From contig JALJCS010000028.1 in assembly GCA_023055355.1 (NCBI GenBank), positions 4,898,418 through 4,962,417 on the forward strand: a DNA stretch of 64,000 nucleotides, read 5' to 3'. Each line of letters starts with the position of its first letter. Positions within the stretch are counted from its first letter, which is position 1. Positions 33,520 to 45,248 of the stretch are shown here, piece by piece. The stretch is from Agelaius tricolor. Lineage: Eukaryota; Chordata; Aves; Passeriformes; Icteridae. The notes beneath the pieces were generated by a model that saw only the letters and a list, made by a program, of their open reading frames with translations, was not told where the DNA came from and searched no databases. A program made the position numbers and the translations under genes.

Positions 33520-33935
33520 GCTGTCCCTTTCCTGCTCTGTTTCCCGAGGTCCTCCCTAAAATCTGGTGTTTTCCAAAGGGAAGATTGGGGCGACCCCTTC
33601 TGCAATCGAACAATTTGGCCTTGACTACCCTGAAACCACTCAAAAGCTTTGTGCCCAAATATTTACAGACAGCAAGGGGTGGGATGGCCCTGTGGGTTTG
33701 GGTTGATGTGGGCTGGAACAAGCTGCTCTTTCTGTCCTTGCTCTGTTTCCCAAGTTCTTCCCTAAAATCTGATGTTTTCTAAAGAGAAAATTGGGGTGTG
33801 ACCCCTTTTGCATTTGAGCACAGGCCCCCACTACCCCTGAAACCACTCGAAAGCTTTGTGCTCAAATTATTTACAAACAGGAGCAAGGGCTGGGATGGCC
33901 CTGTGGGTTTGGGTTAACCTGGGCTGGAACAAGCT
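33520..33935. repeat. ~206-bp direct tandem duplication
   Basis: GCTCTGTTTCCC, CCTAAAATCTG, CCTGAAACCACTC, AAAGCTTTGTG and GGGATGGCCCTGTGGGTTTGGG occur in both 33520-33725 and 33726-33935 with about 10% differences. Confidence 0.92.
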
Positions 33936-35414
33936 GCTCTTCCTCTGCTGGTGGAAGTTCTGTTTGGGTGTGAGCAAAACGTGTGTGGTGATTTCTGCAT
34001 TTCAAAACAATGACATTCTAAGTGGAGGCTGATTTGCTGCTTTGGAGGGCGATTGCTGCAGCCTGTGAATATCTGCTTTGCTATTCAGCTCTGTGAAGGA
34101 CAAAGTGGGGTTTTTTTCATGGCTTTCCCTGGCTGTTTGTGTTACTGTAGCACCCAGGAGCTCTGCTCCTTTTCCCAGGTGTTTTCATACATTTCTAACT
34201 CTGCAGATGGGCCTGGTTATTTCTTATCTGTGCTTTTTGGCTGTTAAGTAGGTGGTGTGTGACATGACTAATCCCAAATTTTCCGTGTTTGCCTCTTGCT
34301 CTCACAGGTGCTCTGAAGCACCAATCCCTGAGGTGCCCCAGAGCTGTGCACTCACATCCTCCTCCATACCTTCTTCCCCAAATTTAACAGATTGGATAAG
34401 GAATTTTACAAGATTTACTCCTGTTTTCCTATCCCTGCTGGCAGGTAGAGGAAGGATGTGTTTGTTTACTTAGGGCCATGGATAAACCTGGGTTTCTGCA
34501 GTGATGCAATAACAGCACTCATTCTGAATTTTTAGAGCTTGTTTTTCTCAGATCTAGTGGTACTTTCTTATTACTGTTTGTGCTGCTACAGGTATTGTGG
34601 CAAATTTATCCTGCAAACTGTCCCATCCTATTTCCTTCTGTTTTCTCTCTCTTCTAGTAGCCAGTTCTGTGTTTGGGTTGTGTTTAATGTGGTGACATTA
34701 AAAATAGTGTGTATTAGTTTCCTGCATGTCTCTGTGGGACTTCTGCTCTGCCTCTTGAACTTTCACAGGTAGAGCTGGCAGGATGACTCATTAGGTAACT
34801 AATTAGCTGCCTGCTACTCAGTTAATCAAGTTTGAGATCATGCTGCTGCCTCCAAGAAAATGTCAGGCAGCTCTTTAAGAGGGTTTGGTCTTAAACTTTC
34901 CTATTCCATGTGCTGGGATCAGTCCAAAGGCTGTGGATCCATTGTGTCAGGTCTTAGCCAAAGAAGAGATGCAGGAGAAAGCTCTGATCCTGGGTGAGCA
35001 GTTTGTTTCCCAAATGAGCAAGGTGGGAAAGCACAGGTGGTAGGTTTAGTTTGGTTTGTTTTCCTTTCCCTTTCTTAGAGGGAAATGCCCCCAAAAGGAA
35101 ACCTGGGACTTCTGGGTTTTCAAATTCCACATCAGTCAGTCAAGCAGACTGGCTGGTGGATCATCACCTTGGTGGATCACATTTTCTGGATGTTTCCTCA
35201 GGCAGGAGGTGAGATGCAATGCAAGGATGGGTGTCCAAAGGGATTTCAGTAGATCCTGTGTGCTCCTGTGAGTGTTCTCTCCTCACAGCAATGGCCAGGC
35301 ACACTGAGCACTCCTGAAAGCACAACTTCAGCTGCAGGGGCTGGGGCTGGGCTCATGGCCCTGGGGCTGTGGGAGCAGACACAGGTTTGGGACACCCAGC
35401 TCTGGGTCCTTACA
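33936..35414. other. No feature recognised
   Basis: Unique sequence with short open frames only. Confidence 0.45.
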
Positions 35415-36035
35415 TGTGAAAAACCCCAGTCTCTTGTTTTTAAATTTTTAAAGTTTAATAGTAATAAAATGGTTATAGAATATTAATATCATTAGAGTAA
35501 TAAAAATGTGGACAATTGGGATTAGGACAATATGAGACAATAGAAACAAAGAGTTACAGACAGTCTGGGTGCCTCTTTCTGGGCAGCACGAGCCCAGAAA
35601 AAAAACCCCACGTTAACAGAGGATTAACCCTTAAAAACAACAGCCTGTTGCATATTCATACACCTCACACATGATGCAGAAATTCCATCCAAACACAGGA
35701 TTCTGTCTGGGCAGTGTCAGCTTCTTCCTCTGAATCCTGACAGTGTCTTCAGGGCTGAGCAAGGCAGGGAGAAGTTCATTTCTTCTGATAAGGGAGCAAT
35801 AAATTCTCTTTCTCTGAGAGATTCAGGTGTCCTGTGGCTGCTAACTCACTGGGAGTCCTTTCTTTTAAAAAAATCTTACATAGCATAGTTTCTATTTTAA
35901 TATTTTGTTATAACCTAAAACTATATTTAACACACTACTTAAGAAAATTAATAGAGCATAACTTTCTAACATAACACATATAACATTCATTTTAATATTT
36001 GTATAAAGCCAATCAAAAAATCCACATTTTTCACA
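35415..36035. mobile_element. Solo LTR, family B
   Basis: About 621 bp beginning TGTGAAAAACCCC and ending CACATTTTTCACA, so the ends are the inverted repeat TGTGAAAAA/TTTTTCACA. The internal text (GAGGATTAACCCTTAAAAACAACAGCC, GCATATTCATACACCTCAC, GAGCAATAAATTCTC) is shared with the copies at 56600 and 59797. Orientation is uncertain. No matching target duplication was found. Confidence 0.82.
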
Positions 36036-36711
36036 CTTGTGTCCTGTGTCACTGAGCTGACATTTGGGACAGGGCCACAAAAGGTCTCAGTGTCGAGCAG
36101 GGCTGTGTAAAAGCCTTTACAAACCATAAAACCTGATCTTGTCCCTGTGATCCCCTCATCAACAATCTCTGAGGAGCTGTGAGGAGCCAAGTTCTGACCC
36201 AAACAGTCCCAATCTCACAGGAAACGTTTGTGGGTACCCAGTGCCACATCATTGTCACTGGTGGCATTTGGGCTCCTTATTAACACTGGGAGGTGCTTGA
36301 ATGAGAAAGGTGCTGGCCTTAATTAAATGTCAGATTTTGTGCCTGGAGAATTGCTGAGCCTGAGATAGATCACAGCCTGACAGCCCTCTCTGATGCACCA
36401 CCTGCCATGGGCCTGTGGCTTTTACAGCTCCTGTGCTGTGAGGACGTTTTTCCTCCAAAGTACACGTGAGGAGAGCTGGGCTCTGCTGGGCTCCAGGTTG
36501 TGTGGAGCATTTCCTGCTCTTGATGGAGAAACCAGGGGGGTGTGGAGCTGCAAACACATCCTTTCTCCCAGTGCTGCTCTCCAGTAACTTACCTGAAACC
36601 AAATACTGAGTGTTTGGGGGTCAGCTTTCCCCTTGCCAGCTGCACCTCCCCTCCATTGATAAAAGCTCTGTAAAACTGGGGGTTTTGGGCAGCTGATCCT
36701 GCACAGTTGGC
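36036..36711. other. No feature recognised
   Basis: Unique sequence between an LTR and a minisatellite. Confidence 0.45.
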
Positions 36712-37114
36712 TGATTGTTCCTGGCCAGCTTATGGAGATCTCTGATTGTTCCTGGCCAGCTTATGGAGATCTCTGATTGTTCCTGGCCAGCTTATGGAGA
36801 TCTCTGATTATCCCTGGCCAGCTTATGGAGATCTCTGATTGTTCCTGGCCAGCTCATGGAGATCTCTGATTATTCCTGGTCAGCTTATGGAGATCTCTGA
36901 TTGTTCCTGGCCAGCTCATGGAGATCTCTGATTGTTCCTGGCCAGCTTATGGAGATCTCTGATTGTTCCTGGCCAGCTCATGGAGATCTCTGATTGTCCC
37001 TGGCCAGCTTATGGAGATCTCTGATTATTCCTGGTCAGTTTATGGAGATCTCTGATTGTTCCTGGCCAGCTTATGGAGATCTCTGATTATTCCTGGCCAG
37101 CTCATGGAGATCTC
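36712..37114. repeat. 31-bp minisatellite, 13 copies
   Basis: Thirteen consecutive 31-bp units (TGATTGTTCCTGGCCAGC, then TTATGGAGATCTC) span exactly 403 bp without a length change. Variants are confined to a few positions: TTATGG/TCATGG, GTTCC/ATTCC, GTCCC or ATCCC, and CCAG/TCAG. Confidence 0.97.
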
Positions 37115-39360
37115 TGCAGTCACAGGATCAGCCTGTGAGTGTGCTGGCAGCCCTGTGTGCCCTTTGCACAGCTCCTCGCTCTGTGTTTCACCTCTGGAGC
37201 AGCATTTGCTGGCACAGCACAGGGGATGCTCTTGGGAAAGGCATTTTTCTGCCTTCCCACTTTATCCTGTTGCCCCTTTCCTCACCAGTTTACAACAGCT
37301 CCATAACCTGCTCCTGGTGCTCACCTGGGTGTTTATTGGGGAGTGCAGGAGCAGTGGGGATGGGAGGGCTGCAGCTGGCTGAGCTCCCTGCTTTGACAGC
37401 TCCCTCACAAAACTCCAGTTTCCCTGCTGGATTAAGGTTTTTTCTGACCCAGAGATGGGCAGCTGAGAGGCATTTTAAAAACTTCTATTCCATTTTCAGG
37501 CTCATGTGAAGGGTGAGACAATACAGATGTTATAATTCTATTTCCCACATTTCCCAAGGCAGCAAATCCTTGCTGTTGCAGGAATTAAATTTGGCCGATG
37601 CCTGAAGGATCTGTCAGTGCCACTGGGGACTTGGTCACCTTTAGAGGGAGTGCAATTTCCAAAGGGAGGCTGTAATTCCTGCCTGGCATCACTCAGGGAA
37701 TAAGATTTCTGGTTTTCTTGGCAAGCCATGCAGGGTGAGTGATGTTTTGCCTTTTCCAGCCCAGCTCCAAGGCTGGTGATTTCCAAAAGGAGTAACTGGG
37801 GCTTCATGGCCCCATCCAAAATCTCCTGATCTCAGAGGAAATTCCTGCCTGCCAGGCACTGCTGGGGGGTCTTTCTTGCTTGAAGCACAGATTTAAATCT
37901 GGCACAGGTTCATGCTGTAAATATTGCTAATAGCCAAATGAAAGACTCCAGTTGTTCATTTTAGAAAGAAAATTTTTTAAAAGTCTGAAGGATTTATGAT
38001 TGTCACAGCCACACTTTTACAATGGGAGTTACCAAGAATTTGAAGAGTATTTCCCATCTGATCTCTCATGAAATATTGAATATATGGAGTGAGGCCTGAT
38101 CTCCAGGAGAGCTGAGTGCTCTCTGAAAGAATTTGGCTTCACAGAGAAACCATTTATGTTATACATGGCCAAATTCCAAGCAATTTGTTTGGTGTGTTGC
38201 AGTTTTCTGGATTTACAGCCATGCATTATTCTCTGACTCACTGCTCCATTCGATTAATTTCCATTTTTCATCAATTCCTTGGCTCTCAGATGCTGCTGAT
38301 TTGTTAGGCTCCCAATATTTTTTTCTTTATATCTTGCCAGGTAATTTTCCATTGGTTATGAAATAAGGAACTTGATTCAAAATGTGACCAGAATGAACAA
38401 GAAAGTAATTTGAAAATCATCCAGAACTTAGGATTTTGCAGTGAATCTCTTCCCTATTATATTTCCATTGCATATATATTATCCATTACATGCATTCTGT
38501 ATTCCACTTTGGCTGCTCCCCTAATGGATGTGAGTTTGGTTTGGCTGCCCTCTCCCAGCAGAAAATTAAAGATAAAAATGATATTAAAATATTAAAATAT
38601 TAAATATTAATATAAAATAAATAATATATTAATATATTAAATAATAATATAGAATATTAAATATTAAAAATTAATGATAAAAATTCTTAGGAGTTCTTCT
38701 ATGGAAATTAATGTCACATGGCTCAAAGCTTTTGACTTTCTTCCCCCAGATCTGTAGTTTCTGGCTCTTGATCCAGCTCCTCTCAAGGGGAATGTGAGGT
38801 GAGATTGATGTGCCATTACCTAAGCAAAATATTTCTCATGCAGCATGAAATCCCTGGAGTCTCATCTGCTCTGGCACCTTTTGCAAAGATTCTGTTTTGC
38901 AAACAAAGCATGGAATATGCAACATAGAATTCCTTCATCTGGTGCTTGAACATGGTTCTCAACAAACAGAACAGTATTTTAAAAAGGCCTGCTCTGCACC
39001 CCCTGACTTGGGTGAAGCTTTGCTCAGGAGCTGGGCTCCTTGAAGCATTTCAAAGCTGATGGGCTTTAGTTCTGAAAAAAGTGATTAATGGGAAAATTTC
39101 AGCCCCTGATTTCCTAGCAGGAAATCTCTGACCTTCTAAACTGAGCCTTAGATGAGCATTTACCATCTGGGCTCTCTTTATTTTGTGCCCTTTAGTCCCA
39201 TGTGCATTTTTCCATTATTTTAATTAAACAGCAACCAAGCAGGATCTGCTTTCAAAGCATTTCCCTGGAGCTGAGGCAAAGCAGAGGGGATGCAGCTTCA
39301 CCTTCTCCCCAAAAGCTGAGTTTGGCAGTGCCTGTCAGGGGGGATGGCCCAGGACCCCAG
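37115..39360. other. Non-coding DNA with AT-rich run
   Basis: Unique sequence. An imperfect (AATATTAA)n run lies at 38578-38670. No gene was recognised. Confidence 0.45.
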
Positions 39361-39400
39361 ACTGGTTTGGGCTGGGAGGGACTTGAAACCCAGCTTGTTC
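39361..39400 (-). mobile_element. CR1 fragment, split by LTR
   Basis: ACTGGTTTGGGCTGGGAGGGACTTGAAACCCAGCTTGTTC is the start of a reverse CR1 tail. It resumes after the LTR at 39902. Confidence 0.75.
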
Positions 39401-39901
39401 TGTCACCCTGGAATTTTCTGAGAAATCCTCTGTGCCCAGGATTCTTCTCCTGGGAAGATGAGAAACCTCAGAGAGGAATGAAACCAATAATGATCTGATT
39501 GCTGCTCCTGTGTTTGCTGCTTTGGAATGTGGCTTGGACATTGTTTACCAACAGGGAATGTTTGATTGGTTCCATGTGAATTGTTTTTATCAATGACCAA
39601 TCACAGCCAGCTGTGCTGGACTCTGAGGGGTCAGTCAGGAGTTTTTCATCATCATTCTTGTTAAACCTTCTGATGTATCCTTTCCCTTTCTTTAGTATAG
39701 TTTTAGGATAGCATTCTTTTAATATAACATAACACATTATACCACAGCACATAACATAATACATAAAACATATATAACACATAACATATAAAACATGATT
39801 AATATAATATAATTATCATACAATAATAAATCAGCATTCTAAGAACATGGAGTCAGATCCTCATCTCTCACCTCATCCTGGGGACCCTCACAAACCCCAC
39901 A
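39401..39901 (+). mobile_element. Solo LTR, family A (copy 1 of a tandem pair)
   Basis: TGTCACCCTGGAATTTTCTGAG to ACCCTCACAAACCCCACA (TG...CA). It holds a CCAAT site (GACCAATCAC), TTTAGTATAGTTTTAG, an AT-rich stretch and AATAAATCAGC. It interrupts a CR1 fragment and is flanked by GTTC on both sides (39397-39400 and 39902-39905), a 4-bp target duplication. Confidence 0.88.
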
Positions 39902-39995
39902 GTTCTCCAGCCCTGCCATGGGCAGGGACTCCTTCCCCTCTCTCAGGCTGCTCCAACCCCATCCTACCAGGGGTGGATTAATTTCTCCTGCTGGG
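39902..39995 (-). mobile_element. CR1 fragment, continuation
   Basis: GTTCTCCAGCCCTGCCATGGGCAGGGACTCC to GGATTAATTTCTCCTGCTGGG is the CR1-derived flank of LTR copy 1. The same flank recurs after LTR copy 2. Confidence 0.8.
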
Positions 39996-40520
39996 TGTCA
40001 CCGTGATATTTTCTGGAAAATCCTCTTTACCCAGGATTTTCTCCTGGGAAGATGAGAAGCCTCAGAGAGGAATGAAACCAATAATGATCTGATTGCTGCT
40101 CCTGTGTTTGCTGCTTTGGAATGTGGCTTGGCCATTGTTTGCCAGCAGGGAATGTGTGATTGATTTCAGGTGAATTGTTTTTATCAATGACCAATCACAG
40201 CCAGCTGTGCTGGACTCTGAGGGGTCAGTCAGGAGTTTTTCATCATCATTCTTGTTAAACCTTCTGATGTATCCTTTCCCTTTCTTTAGTATAGTTTTAG
40301 GATAGCATTCTTTTAATATAACATAACACATTATAACATAAATAACGCAATAACATATGACACATAACATAAATAACACAAATAATGTATAACACATATA
40401 ACACATATAACACATAATTAATATAATATAATTATCATACAATAATAAATCAGCCTTCTAAGAACATGGAGTCAGATCCTCATCTCTCACCTCATCCTGG
40501 GGACCCTCACAAACCCCACA
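39996..40520 (+). mobile_element. Solo LTR, family A (copy 2 of a tandem pair)
   Basis: TGTCACCGTGATATTTTCTGG to CTCACAAACCCCACA, nearly identical to copy 1 over long stretches but with an extra AT-rich ACATAACACATA-type expansion. CCAAT at 40191, AATAAA at 40444-40449. The sequence after it duplicates the flank of copy 1, while the sequence before it does not repeat GTTC. This points to tandem duplication rather than a second insertion. Confidence 0.88.
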
Positions 40521-40621
40521 GTTCTCCAGCCCTGCCATGGGCAGGGATTCCTTCCCCTCTCCCAGGCTGCTCTAACCCCATCCTACCAGGCCTTGCACAC
40601 TTCCAGGGATGGATTAATTTC
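40521..40621 (-). mobile_element. CR1 fragment, second flank copy
   Basis: GTTCTCCAGCCCTGCCATGGGCAGGGATTCC continues into CCAGGCCTTGCACACTTCCAGGGATGG, a fuller CR1 body than after copy 1. Confidence 0.8.
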
Positions 40622-41102
40622 TGCTGCTGGGTTTTCTGAATTCCAGCACTTTGTGAGCTCAGGCTCCAGCTCCCAGAGCAAAGCTTTAGTGGCAGCTCTC
40701 CTTGCCTCCTGTGGCCAGCAGCAGCAAACAGTCAGCACGAAACTTGCTTGGATCAGTTGGTTTGGGGCCACACAGGACCAGGGCTGGGAGTGTTCTCTGG
40801 CACTTGGAGCATCAGGTTTCCTACGTGCATTAGTCAGTGATAAATCTTTCATGGTAACAAGCTGTTTCATTTGCTCTCCCAGGAGAGGAGGGGGTGTGTG
40901 TGGATGCCAGAGATGTTTGCAGCAGCCTGGTTTAATTACTGTGCCTCAGGTTAGATTAACTACTTTTGGGAAAATAAGGAACTGGAGAAGGTGTCAGGTG
41001 GGTGAAGTGAGATTAATGTGGTGATCCCAAAGAGTCTGGGCCTCCTGGCTGGGGAACCACTGACCTGCTAAGGTGAGGCATCACTGACTTGTGATGATTG
41101 GT

Positions 41103-41385
41103 CAGAGAATCATGGAATGGTTTGGGCTGGAGGGACCTTAAAGCCCATCTCTTCCCACCCCTGCCATGGCAGGGACACCTCCCACTATCCCAGCTGGTCC
41201 CTAAGCCCTGTCCAGCCTGGCCTTGGAGACTCCCAGGGATGGGGCAGCCCCAGCTTCTCTGGGCACCCTGTGCCAGGGCCTCACCAGACTCTACAGGAAA
41301 GCATTTCCTCCATGTATTGAACCTAAATATCCCCTTTTCAGTTTGAACCCATCACCTCCTGTCCTGTCACTACAGTGCAGGCACC
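41103..41385 (-). mobile_element. CR1 LINE 3' fragment
   Basis: AGAATCATGGAATGGTTTGGGCTGGAGGGACCTTAAAGCCCATC through CAGGGATGGGGCAGCCCCAGCTTCTCTGGG to CACCTCCTGTCCTGTCACTACA. One of the longest and least diverged reverse CR1 tails in the window. Confidence 0.93.
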
Positions 41386-43882
41386 CAAGGCTGCTGTGTT
41401 GCAGACACCTGGAAGAGAAAATTCCTGACTGCAGCATTACACCATTGACAGTTACTTTGTTTTGTCAGATTTCATGATTGGGGATTTTCCTTCTACTGAA
41501 TCTGGCTGCTCTTGAAGTTTCTGTTCCCTGAGTGGAGCTGTGCTCTGGGTTTATGTGCTGGTGCTGTCACATTCAGCAGCTCAAAAGCAACCACATAAAT
41601 CTGTGCCCACCACTGTGGTGCCTGAGAAAGTGCAGCATGAAATCCCTGCCAGCTTTCTGTGCCTGTTACTGCCAGGCTGAATCACCTTGTGTGTGATGGT
41701 GCAGAAAAAGGTGTCCTTTTTGTCAAAACCAAGCCTGTTTTCCTGACATGACAAGAAATGTATCACAAACAAACTGCTTGGGAAGCCCCTGGAGTTTTGT
41801 GTTTTAGAGGAGAGCAGGATGATCTGATTGTTTCCAGGACCAGCTCCAGCACTAGGAGGAAACATCATTTACCTCTTCCCAGAAAAGCAATGGGTAAAAA
41901 TTCTCCTTGACAGGTGATGTGCTCCTGTCTGAGCTGAATAGATTCAGGGGCCACAGAAATGAAATGGGAAGAGCACAAATATTTTTCCTTTCCACCCAGT
42001 GGGATGTGCTGTTATTAGGGATAAAAAGAAGTGACATTTATCTCCCTCTTTTCACTTCATTAGGTAGGACTGTGCTCCCAGGAGGAGGAGAGTGGATGGA
42101 CTCCACTTGCTGTCTGTAGCTTTTATTGCTCTATAAAGTTCTCCTTTTAATCACACAAACATTTTGCTGCTGTTGTTTGCTTGGGGAGCTTCACTGGGCC
42201 CTGAAGGACAGAGGCATCACAGACAAGGACTTGCTAATCCCCTATAAATACATAACTCAGTAGGAAGGGCTTGAGAGAAGCATGAAGGCCACGTTTCAGT
42301 GAGCAGAGGGGGGTGTAACAGGTTGGAGGTTTTGTTATCTCGGAGAGGATTTCCTGCTTTGGTTTATTTGAGGCTGGAAAAGCTCCTGGGAACTGCAGAG
42401 CCTGGCTGAGAACGCAGGCCAGGGATCTCTTAGAGCAGAGAGGTTTTTCTGATGGCCAAACAGTAGCTGGTGTCCTGAGGGTGATGGACTGTACCTGCTT
42501 GGAGGAGGGGAGAAAAAAGCAGTATTTTCAAAAAAAAAAGAGGATGTGGGTATTAAAGAGATGGTAAAAGATGGCCTTGGACTGGAGCTGAATCCCCATT
42601 TCCTGGGTGGATCTGGTGCTTTATTCCCCAGACTTGTGGGGTCTGACCAAAGCTGCAGCAGCAGTTGGGAGCTGAGGTGCCCCTGTGCTCTCCATGCCAG
42701 CAGCTCCTCTGCCCCTCACCCTGGGGGAGCCCTGGGCCCTCTGGGTGTGATTGTTGTGTTCAAACCAGCCCAGCACAGAGCAGCCACTGAGGGGGCCATG
42801 GATGTAGGTGTGGAATTATGGATATGCACCCACAGCTATTTATACAATGCACAGCAGGAAGGGGTTCTTAAAACAACAAGGAAAAGCTTTTCCCAAATGT
42901 TCTGACTGCTGTGTGCTACCAAGTACCAGGAAAAAAAAAACCAAACCAAAACCCCAAACCAACAGCAGAAAACAGAAAATATTGACCAGGTTTTTTTTTG
43001 GTGTAAATTAAATATAAATTGTCCCCTGTCATCTCAATAGTCAGACTCCATTATTAGAGCATCTGTACACAAAGCACTCGTGAGCTGATTTACTCCTGGT
43101 TCAATTATGGGCAGTGTTCATCTGCCCTCCTGATGGACTAATTTTGTTTTGTCACTTAATGCTCATAGCAGAATATATGGATGGAATAATTCATTGCAAT
43201 TGCAACCCTCATGTTTTTTGACACCAAAATAATGAACTGAAAACATGTGTGTGATTACACTTGCAGCTACAGACAGGAATTAGTTATTGTTCTTTCTTTG
43301 GAGGTCTTGGAGGCAATTTTAATGGCCATGCATTATTAGAATGGTAAAGGGCATGAAAGACATGAAGCAAAGAATTTGTCTTTGCTCTGGCTTTATCCTG
43401 TTTTATGGTGGGTGGGGATTTTTGAGAATCACGTCAATGGATATTTTCCCTAAATTCTGATATGAAATAATGAAAGTGTTTTACACATCCAGGCCATCAT
43501 GAGTTTACCTGGTAATTCAGCTGAACAAGGCTGAGGCTCCTGCCTTTGTGTTTATCCTCCTGGTTAATGCAATGGATGTAATGATGGAATAAAATCCATG
43601 TGAGCCCTTCCAAAATTAAACATTCCTAAAGAGCTGGAATGTGATACCCTCAAAATATCCATATGTTATCTTGGCTTGGAATGAAATACATTATAGGAAA
43701 TTTAAACATGGGAAAACTATGCTAGAATTGGAAATATGTTTGATTCCATTCGTTTTGAAATGGAAATGTAAAATCATCAAAGCCCTGGTAAAGAGAAAAC
43801 AGGCTGGGAGAGAGAAATGGATGGGTTTATTCTGCAGAAGACAAAGACCCTCAGTGTCTTGAGGGTTGTGGCAGATGTGTTG
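41386..43882. other. Unique non-coding DNA, possible conserved elements
   Basis: No repeat or gene was recognised. The part at about 43010-43340 is repeat-free and AT-rich with several homeodomain-type TAATT/CAATTG words. It could be a conserved non-coding element, but this cannot be tested from one sequence. Confidence 0.35.
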
Positions 43883-44199
43883 CAGGTCAGGAATGTTGCA
43901 TTTCTTCAGGTCAGGAATGTTGCATTTTTGCAGGTGAGAAATGTTGCATTTTGCAGGTGAGGAATGTTGCAGTATTTTTGCAGGTGAGGAATGTTGCAGT
44001 ATTTTTGCAGGTGAGGAATGTTGCAGTATTTTTGCAGGTGAGGAATGTTACATTATTTTTGCAGGTGAGGAATGTTGCAGTATTTTTGCAGGTCGGGAAT
44101 GTTGCAGTATTTTTGCAGGTCAGGAATGTTGCATTATTTTTGCAGGTGAGGAATGTTGCAGTATTTTTGCAGGTCAGGAATGTTGCAGTATTTTTGCAG
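43883..44199. repeat. 27-bp minisatellite, ~12 copies
   Basis: Units of GTGAGGAATGTTGCAGTATTTTTGCAG, with shorter first units of about 23-24 bp and GTCAGG variants. Because 27 is a multiple of three, two frames stay open and mimic a repetitive protein. Confidence 0.96.
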
Positions 44200-44690
44200 T
44201 GTTATCCTGTAAGGCTCCATCCCAGCATCCCTCAGTGAGGGCTCCCAGCACAGCAGCCAGAGCCCAGCTGGTTTAAGACAGGAGTCACCCCTGGTCCTGC
44301 AGCTGTGGCAGGAGGCTGTGCTGCCTCCTGTGGGCAGAGCAAGTCCCAGAAAATTCAATTTATTTCTATTTCCACCATTCCTTTTGTTCCAGCCTGCCCA
44401 GTTACCTGAGCAGTGCAGTTGTGGTTTGTTATATTCTGTGTCCTTGGTACCCCCTTGGCAGGAAAATAATCCAGGTGTCAGCTCTTAATTGGACAGTTTA
44501 GTCTGAAAAGCCCTTGGAACAAGAGATTGTGGCCATTTTGTGCCTTCTCATGAAAAGCTGCAGAACTCCCAGCAGTGAGACTGTTTTACTGATAAGAAAT
44601 GATAAACACCTGAGTGTGAAAATGAACTCCTGTCTCAGTGCCTTCACTCCAGACCCAGAGGAACCCACAACTGATACCACCACAGGGGTG

Positions 44691-44752
44691 GAATGGAAAG
44701 AGCTTTAAGGTCCCTTTTGACACCAATTATTCTGGGATTCTGTGATTCCATG
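44691..44752 (+). mobile_element. CR1 tail fragment
   Basis: GGAATGGAAAGAGCTTTAAGGTCCC to ATTCTGGGATTCTGTGATTCCATGA is the forward CR1 3' end with its ATTCTGTG tail repeats. Confidence 0.8.
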
Positions 44753-44865
44753 ACCACCAGCACTGGGTGCTCAGCTGGGACAGTGCAGGCATTTTTGCAG
44801 GCTTTAAATAAGAGTTTGATTTTTCCTGCCTGGACTGGGAGCCTGGTGGGGCAGGGTGGTGCAAA

Positions 44866-45248
44866 TGTTGTATTTGCAGGGAGGAATGATGGATCTGACT
44901 CCATGTTCTCAGAAGCTAATTTATTATTTGATGATACTATATTATAATAAAGAATGCTATTCCAAACTATACTAAAGAATACAGAAAGGATACTTACAGA
45001 AGGCTAAAAAGATAATAATGAAAATTCTTGACTCTTTCCAGAGCCCTGACACAGCTTGGCACTGATTGGCCAAAGAGTGAAAACAATTCACATGAAACCA
45101 ATGAACAATCTCCAACCACATTCCAAAGCAGCAAAACACAGGAGAAGCAAATGAGATCAGAATTGTTTTCCTTTTTCTCTGAGGCCTCTCAGCTTCCCAG
45201 GAGAAGAATCCTGGGTGAAGGGATTTTCCAGAGAATGTGAATGCCACA
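44866..45248 (-). mobile_element. Solo LTR, family A
   Basis: TGTTGTATTTGCAGGGAGGAATGATGG to GAATGTGAATGCCACA. It has GTGCAAA immediately before (44859-44865) and immediately after (44249+1000, i.e. 45249-45255), a 7-bp direct flank consistent with a 6-7-bp target duplication. Internal GATTGGCCAAAG, TATT-rich and AGGAGAAGAATCCTGGG segments match the other copies. Confidence 0.88.

Noticed and set aside
43941..44276. 111-codon repetitive open frame
   Set aside because: A by-product of the 27-bp repeat period.
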